Positions 1-8,207 of a stretch of DNA of 55,752 bases are shown here, piece after piece. This stretch comes from JBDHAC01 sp039589195. GTDB lineage: Bacteria; Gemmatimonadota; Gemmatimonadetes; Palauibacterales; Palauibacteraceae. Position 1 is the stretch's first letter; every line of letters starts with the position of its first letter. A program made the position numbers and the translations under genes. The stretch spans positions 1 through 55,752 of the forward strand of contig JBDHHV010000036.1 in NCBI GenBank assembly GCA_039589195.1, given 5' to 3'. Below the pieces are notes generated by a model. The model had not been told where the DNA came from. It did no database searches and worked only from the letters and a program-made list of their open reading frames with translations.

Positions 1-1322
1 CCCGCCGGCCGGGTGGCCGCCCCAAAGAACTCCGCCGGCTTGAGCGGCGCGGTGCGCAGGCAGTACACGACGCTCGGGTAGGTCAGGAGCACGACTGCAG
101 TCGTGAACCCGATGGCGACCCCGATGGGTCCCCACAGCGCACCGATGGCGAGCGCGACCACCGTGACCAGCGTCTGGAACACGCTCCAGCGGAATTGCCG
201 ACCCGTCTCACCCAACGAGTTGTAGATCCACTGGTTCAGGCGGTTCAAGCCCCCTGTGAACGCCGCCACGGCCATGAGTTGCATGTACGGCACCGCGCCG
301 AGCCACTGATCGCCGAACAGGACGAGGACTACCTCTCGCGCCTCCACGAAGAGGAAAGCGGTGGCGGGCATGACGAGCGCCAGGATCGACGCCAGACCGC
401 CGCGCACGATCCGGCGGTACTCGGCGGGCTCGCGTTGCACGCGGCTGAAGCTCGCGACGGCCACATCCGACAGTGATTGATGAAGCTCCAGATACGGCAG
501 CCAGGCCCACCGGCGCGCATTGTCGTACAGACCGAGGACGGGGGCTCCCCCGAGCAGCCCTACGAGGACGCGATCCAGCTGCGCCCCGAGCCACGCGACG
601 AGCCGGAAACCGGAGAGCCCCTTTCCGTAGGTCAGCATGCTGGCGGTACCCATCCGCTCTGCGCTTCCAAGGCGCCTTGGTCTCGACGGGCGCCAGCCGC
701 ACAGCGCCCAGACGCCGATGGCACGCACGAGGGACATCGCCACGATGTCGTATACGAGGGCCCAGTAGCCGGCTCCGAGCGCGGCGGCCACGATGGCAAC
801 GAGAACGCCGATCACCATCGCCACTGTGTGGATCGAGACCAGCGTCCCGAATCGCATCTGGCGCTTCAGGAGCGTTTCGTGGAACGCACCCACATTCATC
901 AGGTAGAGCGCCGCCGCCCACGCGATCGTCACTCCCGTGACCCGCGGATCGTCGTAGAAGGCCGCCAGGAAAGGCCCGAGGAGCGCCATCCCTCCGACCA
1001 GAAGCAGGTTGATCCAGCTCGAGAACCAGAACAGCCGTGAGAGTTCCTCGTGGTCCAGATCGTCGCGCTGGAGGGCGGCGATATGCAGGCCGAGATTGAT
1101 GACGCCGTGCAGGAGGATCGTGACGGGGAGGACCAGGCCCCTGACCCCGAAGTCTTCGGGCGTGAGGAGCCGCGCGAGCACGGCGACCGACCCGACACGC
1201 AGGAAGATCTGCAGGACGCGCCCGCCGATCGCGTAGATACCCGAGCTGGCCGAGCGTCGGGCCAGCTCCGCGCGCACCGCATCGGTGCCGAAGTGTCTGT
1301 CGCCGCCTTCGGGTGGGGCCAT
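1..1322 (-). CDS. Wzx/MOP-family polysaccharide flippase (3' end outside window)
   Basis: The minus frame is open from ATG at 1322 to the window edge, about 440 codons, so the C-terminus is missing. The translation is rich in hydrophobic helices and begins with a soluble segment followed by RVLQIFLRVGSVAVLARLL, PEDFG, and later GAPVLGLYDNARRWAWLP. This pattern is typical of WzxC/TuaB-like lipopolysaccharide or exopolysaccharide flippases of the MOP superfamily, which move lipid-linked glycans across the inner membrane. A GGGGG tract lies just before the ATG. It starts 45 bases after the ABC permease stop and is probably the last visible gene of the 7896-1 operon, or the first gene of a polysaccharide cluster further left. 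Family assignment is good; the substrate is unknown. Confidence 0.82.
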   Translation of the reverse strand, partial: MAPPEGGDRHFGTDAVRAELARRSASSGIYAIGGRVLQIFLRVGSVAVLARLLTPEDFGVRGLVLPVTILLHGVINLGLHIAALQRDDLDHEELSRLFWFSSWINLLLVGGMALLGPFLAAFYDDPRVTGVTIAWAAALYLMNVGAFHETLLKRQMRFGTLVSIHTVAMVIGVLVAIVAAALGAGYWALVYDIVAMSLVRAIGVWALCGWRPSRPRRLGSAERMGTASMLTYGKGLSGFRLVAWLGAQLDRVLVGLLGGAPVLGLYDNARRWAWLPYLELHQSLSDVAVASFSRVQREPAEYRRIVRGGLASILALVMPATAFLFVEAREVVLVLFGDQWLGAVPYMQLMAVAAFTGGLNRLNQWIYNSLGETGRQFRWSVFQTLVTVVALAIGALWGPIGVAIGFTTAVVLLTYPSVVYCLRTAPLKPAEFFGAATRPA

Positions 1323-1367
1323 GTCCCCCGCGTTACCTGGTTTGCGCTTGTCCGCCCGGCCTGCCGC

Positions 1368-2222
1368 TCAGCCGGCCTCGTCCGCCGTAGCCTGCCAGGG
1401 TGCGAGCCAAGCAGCCAGTCCCCCCAACCCCAGGTTCAGGGTCACGCCGAAGAGCGAGATCACGACCAGCACCGCGTACAGCAGCTCCACACGGAGGACT
1501 TCCCACGAGAGCCAGATGAGGGACCCGAGCCCGGTGTCGGCGGCCACGATCTCTACCGCGATCGTGACGAGGAACGCGACGTTCGCGGAGAGGCGCAGCC
1601 CGCTCAATACCATCGGCAAGCTGCCCGGTAGCACGACGCGGGTGAACATCTTGCGCGGGCTGGCACCGTAGTTTCGCGCGACTTCGAAGTAGAGGGGGCT
1701 GATGCGTCGCACCCCCGCCATGGCGTTGATCAGCATCGGGAAGAAGGCCGCGATCGCGACGACCGCGATGCGCGACGCCTCGCCGATTCCGAACACGATC
1801 ATGAGGAGCGGAAGGAGCGCGATCTTCGGGATGGGGTGCACGGCCGCGATCAACGGATCGACGACCCTGCGCACCGATCGCGAGCGCCCCATCGCCACCC
1901 CGAGCAGCAACCCGGGGACGGCGCCCATCACGAGCCCCGGCACCACCCGCGTCAGCGTCGCCCACAGGTTGGACCCCAGCTCGCCGCGGACGATCGAAGT
2001 CCACAAGGCTTCCGCGATCTCGGACGGCGCCGGCATGTACAGCGACGGCACGAGACCGAGCCTGGCAGCGCCCTCCCAAAGGGAGAGTGCCACCACGCCC
2101 ACGAGCGCCGGTACCCAGACGCGAGCCGATCCGCGCGCATGGCGCTTCCGGCCCTGGCGGGTCAGCTCGGGGCGGAGAAGCTCCTGCGAGCCTCGTCTCT
2201 CAGCAGTTGCCAAATGTGCCAT
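1368..2222 (-). CDS. ABC transporter permease, NitT/TauT (SsuC-like) family
   Basis: 284 residues with about six membrane helices after a basic N-terminus of about 30 residues. The BPD inner-membrane coupling region reads EVARNYGASPRKMFTRVVLP, the EAA-type motif of SsuC/TauC/ThiX permeases. The family imports small anionic or heterocyclic solutes such as sulfonates, nitrate or pyrimidines. The ATG at 2222 lies 61 bases inside the ATPase gene, an unusually long overlap. No good ribosome site precedes it, so an alternative start slightly downstream is possible. It follows the ATPase in the same operon and presumably forms the transporter with it and the binding protein. Substrate cannot be read from the sequence. 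Confidence 0.88.
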   Translation of the reverse strand: MAHLATAERRGSQELLRPELTRQGRKRHARGSARVWVPALVGVVALSLWEGAARLGLVPSLYMPAPSEIAEALWTSIVRGELGSNLWATLTRVVPGLVMGAVPGLLLGVAMGRSRSVRRVVDPLIAAVHPIPKIALLPLLMIVFGIGEASRIAVVAIAAFFPMLINAMAGVRRISPLYFEVARNYGASPRKMFTRVVLPGSLPMVLSGLRLSANVAFLVTIAVEIVAADTGLGSLIWLSWEVLRVELLYAVLVVISLFGVTLNLGLGGLAAWLAPWQATADEAG

Positions 2223-2989
2223 GCAATCTCGGCTACGTGTCTTGGGTCGCGCACGCCGGAACGCGGTCGAGGGACGGCGACCGGGATCTCTTCCCGGACG
2301 CGACCCGGCCGGCCCGTCATCACGAGAACGCGGTCACCCAATCGCACCGCCTCCTCCAGATCGTGCGTCACGAACAACACCAGCTTGCGGTCCTCCCGCC
2401 ATATGCGAAGCAACTCCTCCTGGAGGAGGAGCTTGGTCTGGGCATCGAGCGAGCCGAACGGCTCGTCCATGAGCAGGATCGGCACGTCGGCGACGAAGGC
2501 GCGCGCGATCCCGACACGCTGACGCATCCCGACGGAGAGCTCGGGAGGATAGTTGTCGGCGAACGCCGCCAATCCGACGCGATCCAGGAATGCGCGCGCG
2601 CGACTGCGGCGCTCCCCGCGCCCTACTCCGCGCATCTCGAGCCCGAACGCGACGTTGTCGGCCACCGTCATCCAGGGGAAGACGCCGTGCTCCTGGAAGA
2701 CGAGGGCGTTGCGCGGCCAGGCGCGCCCGTTCTCGGGCGTCCATGATTGTCCGTTCAGGCCGAACTCGATCGTCCCGGCGGTCGGCCGAAGCAGGCCCGC
2801 GACGATCTTCAACAGCGTCGTCTTGCCACACCCGCTCGGCCCGACCACGCAGACGAACTCATGCGGTCGTACGCCGAACGAGATCCCGTCCAGCGCCTGA
2901 ATCGGCCCCCGCCGACTGTCGAACGTGTGCGAGATTCGCCGGCAGGCGAGCCCGGGAGGCTTCGTCAGAACTCCACCCGCTTCGCGCAT
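2162..2989 (-). CDS. ABC transporter ATP-binding protein, NitT/TauT family
   Basis: 275 residues from ATG 2989, which sits 2 bases after the TonB-receptor stop; I prefer this to a longer frame whose first 130 residues overlap the receptor gene and look like shadow. Walker A is GPSGCGKTT (residues 50-58), the Q-loop FQE near 98-100, the signature LSVGM (about 151-155), Walker B ILLMDEPFGSLD (171-182) and the H-loop VTHD (207-210). This is the SsuB/TauB type. It energises the permease encoded directly downstream, whose start lies inside this gene, so translation is probably coupled. The signature has V where most have G, which is tolerated in this family. Confidence 0.92.
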   Translation of the reverse strand: MREAGGVLTKPPGLACRRISHTFDSRRGPIQALDGISFGVRPHEFVCVVGPSGCGKTTLLKIVAGLLRPTAGTIEFGLNGQSWTPENGRAWPRNALVFQEHGVFPWMTVADNVAFGLEMRGVGRGERRSRARAFLDRVGLAAFADNYPPELSVGMRQRVGIARAFVADVPILLMDEPFGSLDAQTKLLLQEELLRIWREDRKLVLFVTHDLEEAVRLGDRVLVMTGRPGRVREEIPVAVPRPRSGVRDPRHVAEIAWHIWQLLRDEARRSFSAPS

Positions 2990-2991
2990 GC

Positions 2992-5142
2992 CTACGGCGC
3001 CACACGTACGCGGAGACCGCCACTCACGGCAAGCGGCGCTCCCACCCGCACCAAGCCTCTTCGGTTCTCGGCGATCTCGTACTCCGTATCGAACAGGTTC
3101 TCGACGGTCACGTAGGCACCCACCGCGCGAGTGAGTTGGCGAGCCACACGCAAATCGAGCACGAGGGAATCGTCGATCCGTGAGACATTCGTGTCCTCGT
3201 CGAACCGCGGCCCCAGGTATCGCCCCGTGACCGACACGTCCAGGAGATTCGGGGCGGAATGCGCGATCCGGAACGCAGCCTGGTGGACCGGCGTTCGGAT
3301 CGTGCGCTTGCCGACCAACTCCTCGCGTCCGGGTGCGTCCGCAATCTCGGCCGGGGTAAGAGCGTAGCTCGCCGAGAGCTTCCAAGCCGGGCGCGGACGG
3401 AATTCGAGCTCGGCCTCCAAGCCCGGGCTCCGAACGGTACCGATGTTGTCACGCTGCTGGCAGCCCCCTCCAGCGGGGACGAAACCGCAGGGATCGACGG
3501 TCTGCGCCTCGTCCACGGTGCCGATGATCGTCGCCTCGAGGATCGCGTCGCGGATCTCGGCCCAATAGCCCGTCAGTCGGGCCAGGAAGGTGGCACCGAT
3601 CTGATAATCGACGCCGACCTCGGCTCCCAGCATACGCTCAGGGTCCAGGGCGGCGTTCGCCTCGACCACGACACCGCCGGATCTGCGAAATGGCTTGTAT
3701 AGCTCGTTCGCGACCGGCACCCGTAATCCGCTGTAGAAGCTGCCGCGCCATGACAGCCGGTCGGTCTGATGAAAACGCACTCCCAGGTTGTGACTGGCAA
3801 ACCATTCGGTCCGGTCGAGGAAGGTTTCGTCGGCGCGCAGGTCTCCCGACGTAAGATCCTCGATCTGCCGGAACCCCCCATAGGTCTGCCACATGTCGAC
3901 GCGCACCCCGCCGGTCAGCTGCCACCGCCCGGTCGGGCGGAACTCATCCTGCAGATACAGCCCGCCCAGGATCTGCTCACCTCCCGTGTGCCGGCGCTGG
4001 GTCGCGACGCCGTCTCGAAACACGAGGTCTTCCCACGCCTCGCCCTCCACCCACAGGTAGTCCGCACCCGCACTCAGCCCATGCTGCCCGAATGCGCGCT
4101 CCCATCGCAGGTCGGCCCCGAGAGCGGTGGACGGGACGTCGAACTGGTCCAACGAGAGCCGCTCGGTGTCGCGCGTCTCGTCTGCCGATGAGAGCGCGTT
4201 CGAGTAGCCCTGCAAATGTGTGAACGCGTTGGCCGTGAAGCGGGAGCCATCTGGCGCGTCGAGCGTCGCCCCCAGGCGTCCGAAACCGATCTCGGTCGTG
4301 TTGGGCTGCAACCCGGTGGCGAACAGCTTCTCCTGATCCAGATAGCTCCCCTGCGCGTACAACCGCACGGCGGGTGATGCTTCCAGCTCGAGCTTCCCGT
4401 TGAAGGTGGCTGTCCGCGAGGCGTTGGGGACATCGATATCGCCGCGCTGGTCCTCACGCGTCAGGATGTAGCCGTCGGAGTCGAAGTACTCGCCCGACAA
4501 CAGCAGGCCCATGCGCCCGGCATGGATCGCAGCGACTCCGTCGGCCTGAAGAGTCTCGAGACTACCGCCCTGCAACCCCAGCGACAGCATGGTCTCGCTC
4601 GGACTGCGCGTGATGATGTTGATGACGCCGGCCAATCCGCGGCTGCCCCACATCATGGATCCGCCGCCGCGAACAAGCTCCACGCGCTCGATCGTCTCCA
4701 GCGGGACCTGGCTCCAGCGGACCCAACCGAAGAACGGATCGTTGAGCGGGACGCCATCCACCAGGACGAGGGTCCGACTCGTATTCGACCCGCCAAGCCC
4801 CCTGAGTCCTATGGCCTGCCAGGAGGGGTGCGCCACGGAACCCCGGGTTTGCAGACGCAGTCCGAAGCCCGGAATCTCCTGCAGGAGGTCCTGGAGGTTT
4901 TTCGCGGGCGATTGGCGAATCTGCGCTCGGGTGACGAGGGTCACGTTGACGGGCACATCGCGCACCATCGTCTCCGTGCGCGTCGCGGTCACGACGAGCT
5001 CCTCGAGTGGCAGCACCTCCAGTGGCTCATCCGGGTCGGACTGCTGCGCCCGGACTCCGGTGGGTGAGGCCCCGCAGAAGACCCCTCCTGCCGCGACGCA
5101 CAATCCGATCGCCAAAACGCGACCGTATCCAGGACGTTGCAT
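2992..5142 (-). CDS. TonB-dependent outer-membrane receptor
   Basis: 716 residues from ATG 5142. The start overlaps the stop of the binding-protein gene (TGATG), with GGAGGAG and GAAGG upstream; a longer frame is shadow of the previous gene. Residues 1-34 form a signal peptide ending near VRAQQ. The TonB box EELVVTATRTE lies at about 47-57, followed by the plug (IPGFGLRLQTRGS, LRGLGGSNTSRTLVLVDGVPLNDP, VELVRGGGSMMWGSRGLAGVINIIT region) and a beta barrel ending in a typical C-terminal strand (GGLRVRVAP). It brings a scarce substrate across the outer membrane using TonB energy. Lying between the periplasmic binding protein and the ABC ATPase, it makes a complete two-membrane uptake route. The substrate is unknown. 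Confidence 0.93.
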   Translation of the reverse strand: MQRPGYGRVLAIGLCVAAGGVFCGASPTGVRAQQSDPDEPLEVLPLEELVVTATRTETMVRDVPVNVTLVTRAQIRQSPAKNLQDLLQEIPGFGLRLQTRGSVAHPSWQAIGLRGLGGSNTSRTLVLVDGVPLNDPFFGWVRWSQVPLETIERVELVRGGGSMMWGSRGLAGVINIITRSPSETMLSLGLQGGSLETLQADGVAAIHAGRMGLLLSGEYFDSDGYILTREDQRGDIDVPNASRTATFNGKLELEASPAVRLYAQGSYLDQEKLFATGLQPNTTEIGFGRLGATLDAPDGSRFTANAFTHLQGYSNALSSADETRDTERLSLDQFDVPSTALGADLRWERAFGQHGLSAGADYLWVEGEAWEDLVFRDGVATQRRHTGGEQILGGLYLQDEFRPTGRWQLTGGVRVDMWQTYGGFRQIEDLTSGDLRADETFLDRTEWFASHNLGVRFHQTDRLSWRGSFYSGLRVPVANELYKPFRRSGGVVVEANAALDPERMLGAEVGVDYQIGATFLARLTGYWAEIRDAILEATIIGTVDEAQTVDPCGFVPAGGGCQQRDNIGTVRSPGLEAELEFRPRPAWKLSASYALTPAEIADAPGREELVGKRTIRTPVHQAAFRIAHSAPNLLDVSVTGRYLGPRFDEDTNVSRIDDSLVLDLRVARQLTRAVGAYVTVENLFDTEYEIAENRRGLVRVGAPLAVSGGLRVRVAP

Positions 5143-6335
5143 CACCTTCGAATCTCCTCCGGGCTCGCGAGCACCCGGTTCGCATGCTCTATGAACGACG
5201 GATCCCACAGCTCGACGGCCGTCGCATCGCGGTCGAGGAGCCCCTCATCCACGTACCAGGCCTGGTAGGCCTCGAGGCTGGGAATGTCGATCCGTCCGTC
5301 TTCACGGATGGGCGGCCAGCAGATGGCTCGCAGCAGGTCCGGCTCGAACCCGGTGGTCTGGGCCAGCGCGGACACGTTGTCGTCCGTCTTCCCTTCGTTG
5401 TACGCCCGGACACCCGCGAGATAGGCGACCATGAAACGCCGTCCCAGCTCGGGGTACTCGTCGAGGAGCCTCGGTCCGTAGGCGATCAGTGAGAACTGGT
5501 AGCCGGGGATGACCTCTTCGACGCTAAACCAAAGGTCGGCGCCAGTCATGTCCAGTGCATGGACAATCCCGACGTCGCCCATGAAGGCCGCATCCAGCGT
5601 TCCGGCATCGAGCGCCGCCAGTCTGGCTGCGGTGGGCACGTGCACGGTCTCGAAGTCGGAGAGCGTGAGTCCATAGCGAGCCAGGCCCTGTGCAGCGAAA
5701 TAGCGGAGTTGTGGCTCGAGGCTCAGGGACATGCGGGGGCGTCGCCCTTGCACCACCAGCTCGGAGGTGCCGCCCTCGAGCGCCGTCCCGGATAGGACGG
5801 TTCCGTTTGCCTCGGCCCGCGCCGCGAGTGTGCGTTCCAGTTCGTTCACGAACCCGGGCCGGGCTACCATCGCGACGAACGGGCAGCCATCCGGGTCCAC
5901 GAACCCCTTGTCGGCGACGAACCGGAGACGGGCACCCCGGCCGATCGCATGGAAGAACCCTGGCGTGATGGGACCGGGAAGCACGTCGATGTCGCCCCGC
6001 AGCAGCAGGGGGATCGAGGACGAGGTCGAGTGCATCTCGACGAACTCAACCTCCAGGCCCTGATCCGCGAAGAAACCACGCGCCCGCGCCACGTGCAGCG
6101 GCGCGAAGGTCAGCCATTGTCGCATGGCGACGCGGATGCGGGTGTCCCGACCCCCGACCGCGTGCTCGGCTGCGGCCTCTGATCGAGCGGCGGCGTCACC
6201 CTCGCCCGACCCATCGCGGCCGGGGTCGCCGCAGCTGGAGGTCCCCGCGCCAACGACAGAGAGCCCTAGCGCGAATGCCGTGCCGCGTACCCACGCGCCT
6301 ATGGACGCCTTCTGTCGTCTTCCGTAATCCTTCAT
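5142..6335 (-). CDS. NitT/TauT-type ABC substrate-binding lipoprotein
   Basis: 397 residues. The N-terminus has a basic and hydrophobic signal and a lipobox ending at Cys35 (GTSSC), so it is probably membrane-anchored. After a Ser/Ala/Gly linker comes RVAMRQWLTFAPLHVARARGFF, the NMT1/SsuA-like opening of periplasmic binding proteins, then a region reading LLRGDIDVLPGPITPGFFHA that matches the ligand-sensing part of the fold. The ATG at 6335 overlaps the stop of the upstream adenylating enzyme by 4 bases (ATGA), and the stop overlaps the TonB-receptor start. It should deliver ligand to the permease/ATPase pair. Homologues bind sulfonates, nitrate, taurine or thiamine precursors; none can be chosen here. 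Confidence 0.87.
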   Translation of the reverse strand: MKDYGRRQKASIGAWVRGTAFALGLSVVGAGTSSCGDPGRDGSGEGDAAARSEAAAEHAVGGRDTRIRVAMRQWLTFAPLHVARARGFFADQGLEVEFVEMHSTSSSIPLLLRGDIDVLPGPITPGFFHAIGRGARLRFVADKGFVDPDGCPFVAMVARPGFVNELERTLAARAEANGTVLSGTALEGGTSELVVQGRRPRMSLSLEPQLRYFAAQGLARYGLTLSDFETVHVPTAARLAALDAGTLDAAFMGDVGIVHALDMTGADLWFSVEEVIPGYQFSLIAYGPRLLDEYPELGRRFMVAYLAGVRAYNEGKTDDNVSALAQTTGFEPDLLRAICWPPIREDGRIDIPSLEAYQAWYVDEGLLDRDATAVELWDPSFIEHANRVLASPEEIRR

Positions 6336-7896
6336 GGTTCGACGCTGACCTCATCGGGAACCGTCCGGCGGGGCGCGTCATCGTGCGCCGCTGCGCCGGA
6401 GCTGGAGGGCGTGGCACCCCCTCCACCCAGGTGCAGGGGAAGAAGCTTCCCGCGAGAGGTCCAGACCGGCTCCATTCGCTTCACGCGTAGCGTCCCGGCC
6501 TGGTGCCAGATGGTCCGGGAGATGCCCGCGTCCGCCCCTCCACGCCCGAGCTCCTCGAGGACCATGTCGACCACCGCGGCTTCGTCCTGTAGCTCGACCC
6601 GAGGGCTGACGATGACGCTCAATCGCGTGAACCCTCGCTCATCTTCTTCCTCCAGGAGCTGGTAGTCGAGGGCGCTACCTCCGAAGCGCGCCGGGAGCAC
6701 GTCTTCGAGGATGCGCACCATGTCGTTCCCGACGAGCGTCACGCCTTCGCCGGTCAGCTTGCTGAAGCTCCGTATCCGGCGGATGTGCCGGTGCAATCCG
6801 AGCTCATCGAACGGGCAGCCGCAGGAGCGTTCCTCCACCACGCCGTAGTCGTCGATCTCGCCAGGTGATGCTCCATGAAATGGAGATCGTCGTCCCCGAC
6901 GGGGTTCATGCAGGCCAGCGCGATCGGACCCGCTTCCGTGAAATGGTATCCCGAGATGAAGCGAGCCCCCGTTCGCGTTATCTCGCGCACCTTGGCTTCG
7001 GTGGGTGGCTCGCCGCCGGCCGAGATGAGGGCGCCCGTGAGGTCGATGCCCAGTTCCTGCGCGGCGAGACAAACCCTGAGGGCGCGACTCACCATGGTCC
7101 GGAGTGCGCACCGGCCATGCCTCTCGAGCATCTCTCCCATCCAGCGAGCGATCACATCGGCTTGCTCCAGCGGGACCGGCTCGGGCATCGGGATGCGCGC
7201 GCCGGCTGCTCGAGCGATCCTCAGGATCCCGCCCTCGGCAAGGCGAAACCGCCGGGGCACGCTCCGGGTCGAGCGGGCGACCGGTGTAAACCAGCGGTCG
7301 GGCACGATTTGCCCGGGGACGCGGGACAGGACGCTGCTCAAACCGTTTCCGGGCAGCCCCTCGAACCACAAGGCCGTGGGAATTCCAGTGAATCCGTGGA
7401 TCTCGTCCACGACAAGGTGCGTGATCGAGCCGACGACCAGGTGGTCGATATCCATCGAGACCTGTCGCGCCTTCCCGGTCGAGCCACCGGTCGACATCTG
7501 GTAGTAGCGGGAGTTGAAGGGGTTGTCGAAATCCTCGGGGGTGACCGGGATTTCCTGCCCGTCGCGGACGATGGGGGTTCGGCCCTTGAACTCCTCGAAG
7601 GTGACGTAGACCCCGGCCTCGCGGAGTGCCCTCAACCCTCCCTCGAGTCCCTTCCTCCGGACCTCGTCACGCAGGTCGTCGAGCTCGCAGCCAGCCAGCG
7701 CCAGCATTCGGCGGTACGGGCTGCGCTCGTAGCCGAAGATCCCGCGCTCGGCGATGCGAAGGAAGTTATCCTCGCGCTCCTCCACCCAGCGGCGAAAGAT
7801 GGACCGCGCCTCCTCCGGCGTGATCCGGCGGCGCACGTACCGCGGCAGACCGGTCAGAAACCTGAGATAGTTCTGGAGATTGCCCAGAGGGCTCAC
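6332..7896 (-). pseudogene. PaaK-like adenylate-forming ligase, broken by a one-base deletion
   Basis: The first frame runs from ATG 7896 and carries the N-terminal half, including the P-loop-like STGGSTGKA (residues 135-143) and later FISGYHFTEAGPIALACMNP. Near 6862/6863 the homology continues in another frame (EIDDYGVVEERSCGCPFDELGLHRH, then LTGEGVTLVGNDMVRILEDVL) to the stop at 6332. Adding one base would restore 521 codons. The domain plan is that of phenylacetate-CoA ligase-like enzymes, which activate a carboxylate as acyl-AMP; the C-terminal lid has KRMEPVWTSRGK. It is the first gene of the operon, with its stop overlapping the binding-protein start. It is either a true frameshift or a sequencing error. 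A role in processing the imported compound is inference. Confidence 0.8.
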
Positions 7897-8036
7897 GCGC
7901 GGCTTCTCCGGTTAGAGTGCGAGCGGCACCGCGTCCCCACAATGGTCGCTACGGCGTTCCCTATCACCTCTTCGCGCGGGTGCGAGGGGCAGAAAGCAGG
8001 CCGCCCTCTGGGGTGCGATCGACGGAGGCGGGAAAC

Positions 8037-8051
8037 CCTTGTCACACAAGG
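8037..8051. promoter_or_regulatory. Perfect 6-bp inverted repeat, possible operator
   Basis: CCTTGT CAC ACAAGG is a perfect inverted repeat with a 3-base centre, about 140 bases upstream of the first gene of the TonB/ABC operon. Size and symmetry suit a dimeric repressor or activator site, but no partner regulator is visible in the window and chance is possible. Confidence 0.25.
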
Positions 8052-8138
8052 AGAAACGAGGTCTGGAGGGGCGTTCGGCCTTACCTTCGGAGGGTGGACC
8101 GTGAGCGCGAAAGGGCGCCAACGCATCCACTTGGCGGG

Positions 8139-8195
8139 CCGGTGTTGCTGCGCCGCAACACCGGTTGACTATTCCCGATCAGTCGAACGATCGGG
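8139..8195 (-). terminator. Two consecutive hairpins downstream of glnS
   Basis: Stem 1 pairs CCGGTGTTGC (8139-8148) with GCAACACCGG (8155-8164), a perfect 10-bp stem with a 6-base loop. Stem 2 pairs CCCGATC (8174-8180) with GATCGGG (8189-8195) over an 8-base loop. They begin 13 bases past the glnS stop on the minus strand. Neither is followed by a clear T-run, so they may be weak terminators or RNA-stabilising stems. The first could also be a DNA operator, because its TGTTGC/GCAACA half-sites recur at 43111-43120. Confidence 0.45.
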
Positions 8196-8207
8196 CCTGG
8201 GCCAGCT

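Larger units (their letters stand above)
7897..8207. other. Intergenic region between glnS and the PaaK-like operon
   Basis: 311 bases with no convincing gene; short frames here look like chance. It should contain the promoter of the 7896-1 operon on the minus strand, but I cannot point to clear -35/-10 boxes. It holds an inverted repeat at 8037-8051 and two hairpins at 8139-8195, listed separately. Confidence 0.5.

Noticed and set aside
2162..3385. Longer 407-residue version of the ABC ATPase
   Set aside because: The first 130 residues overlap the TonB-receptor C-terminus in another frame and are Arg/Gly-rich shadow.
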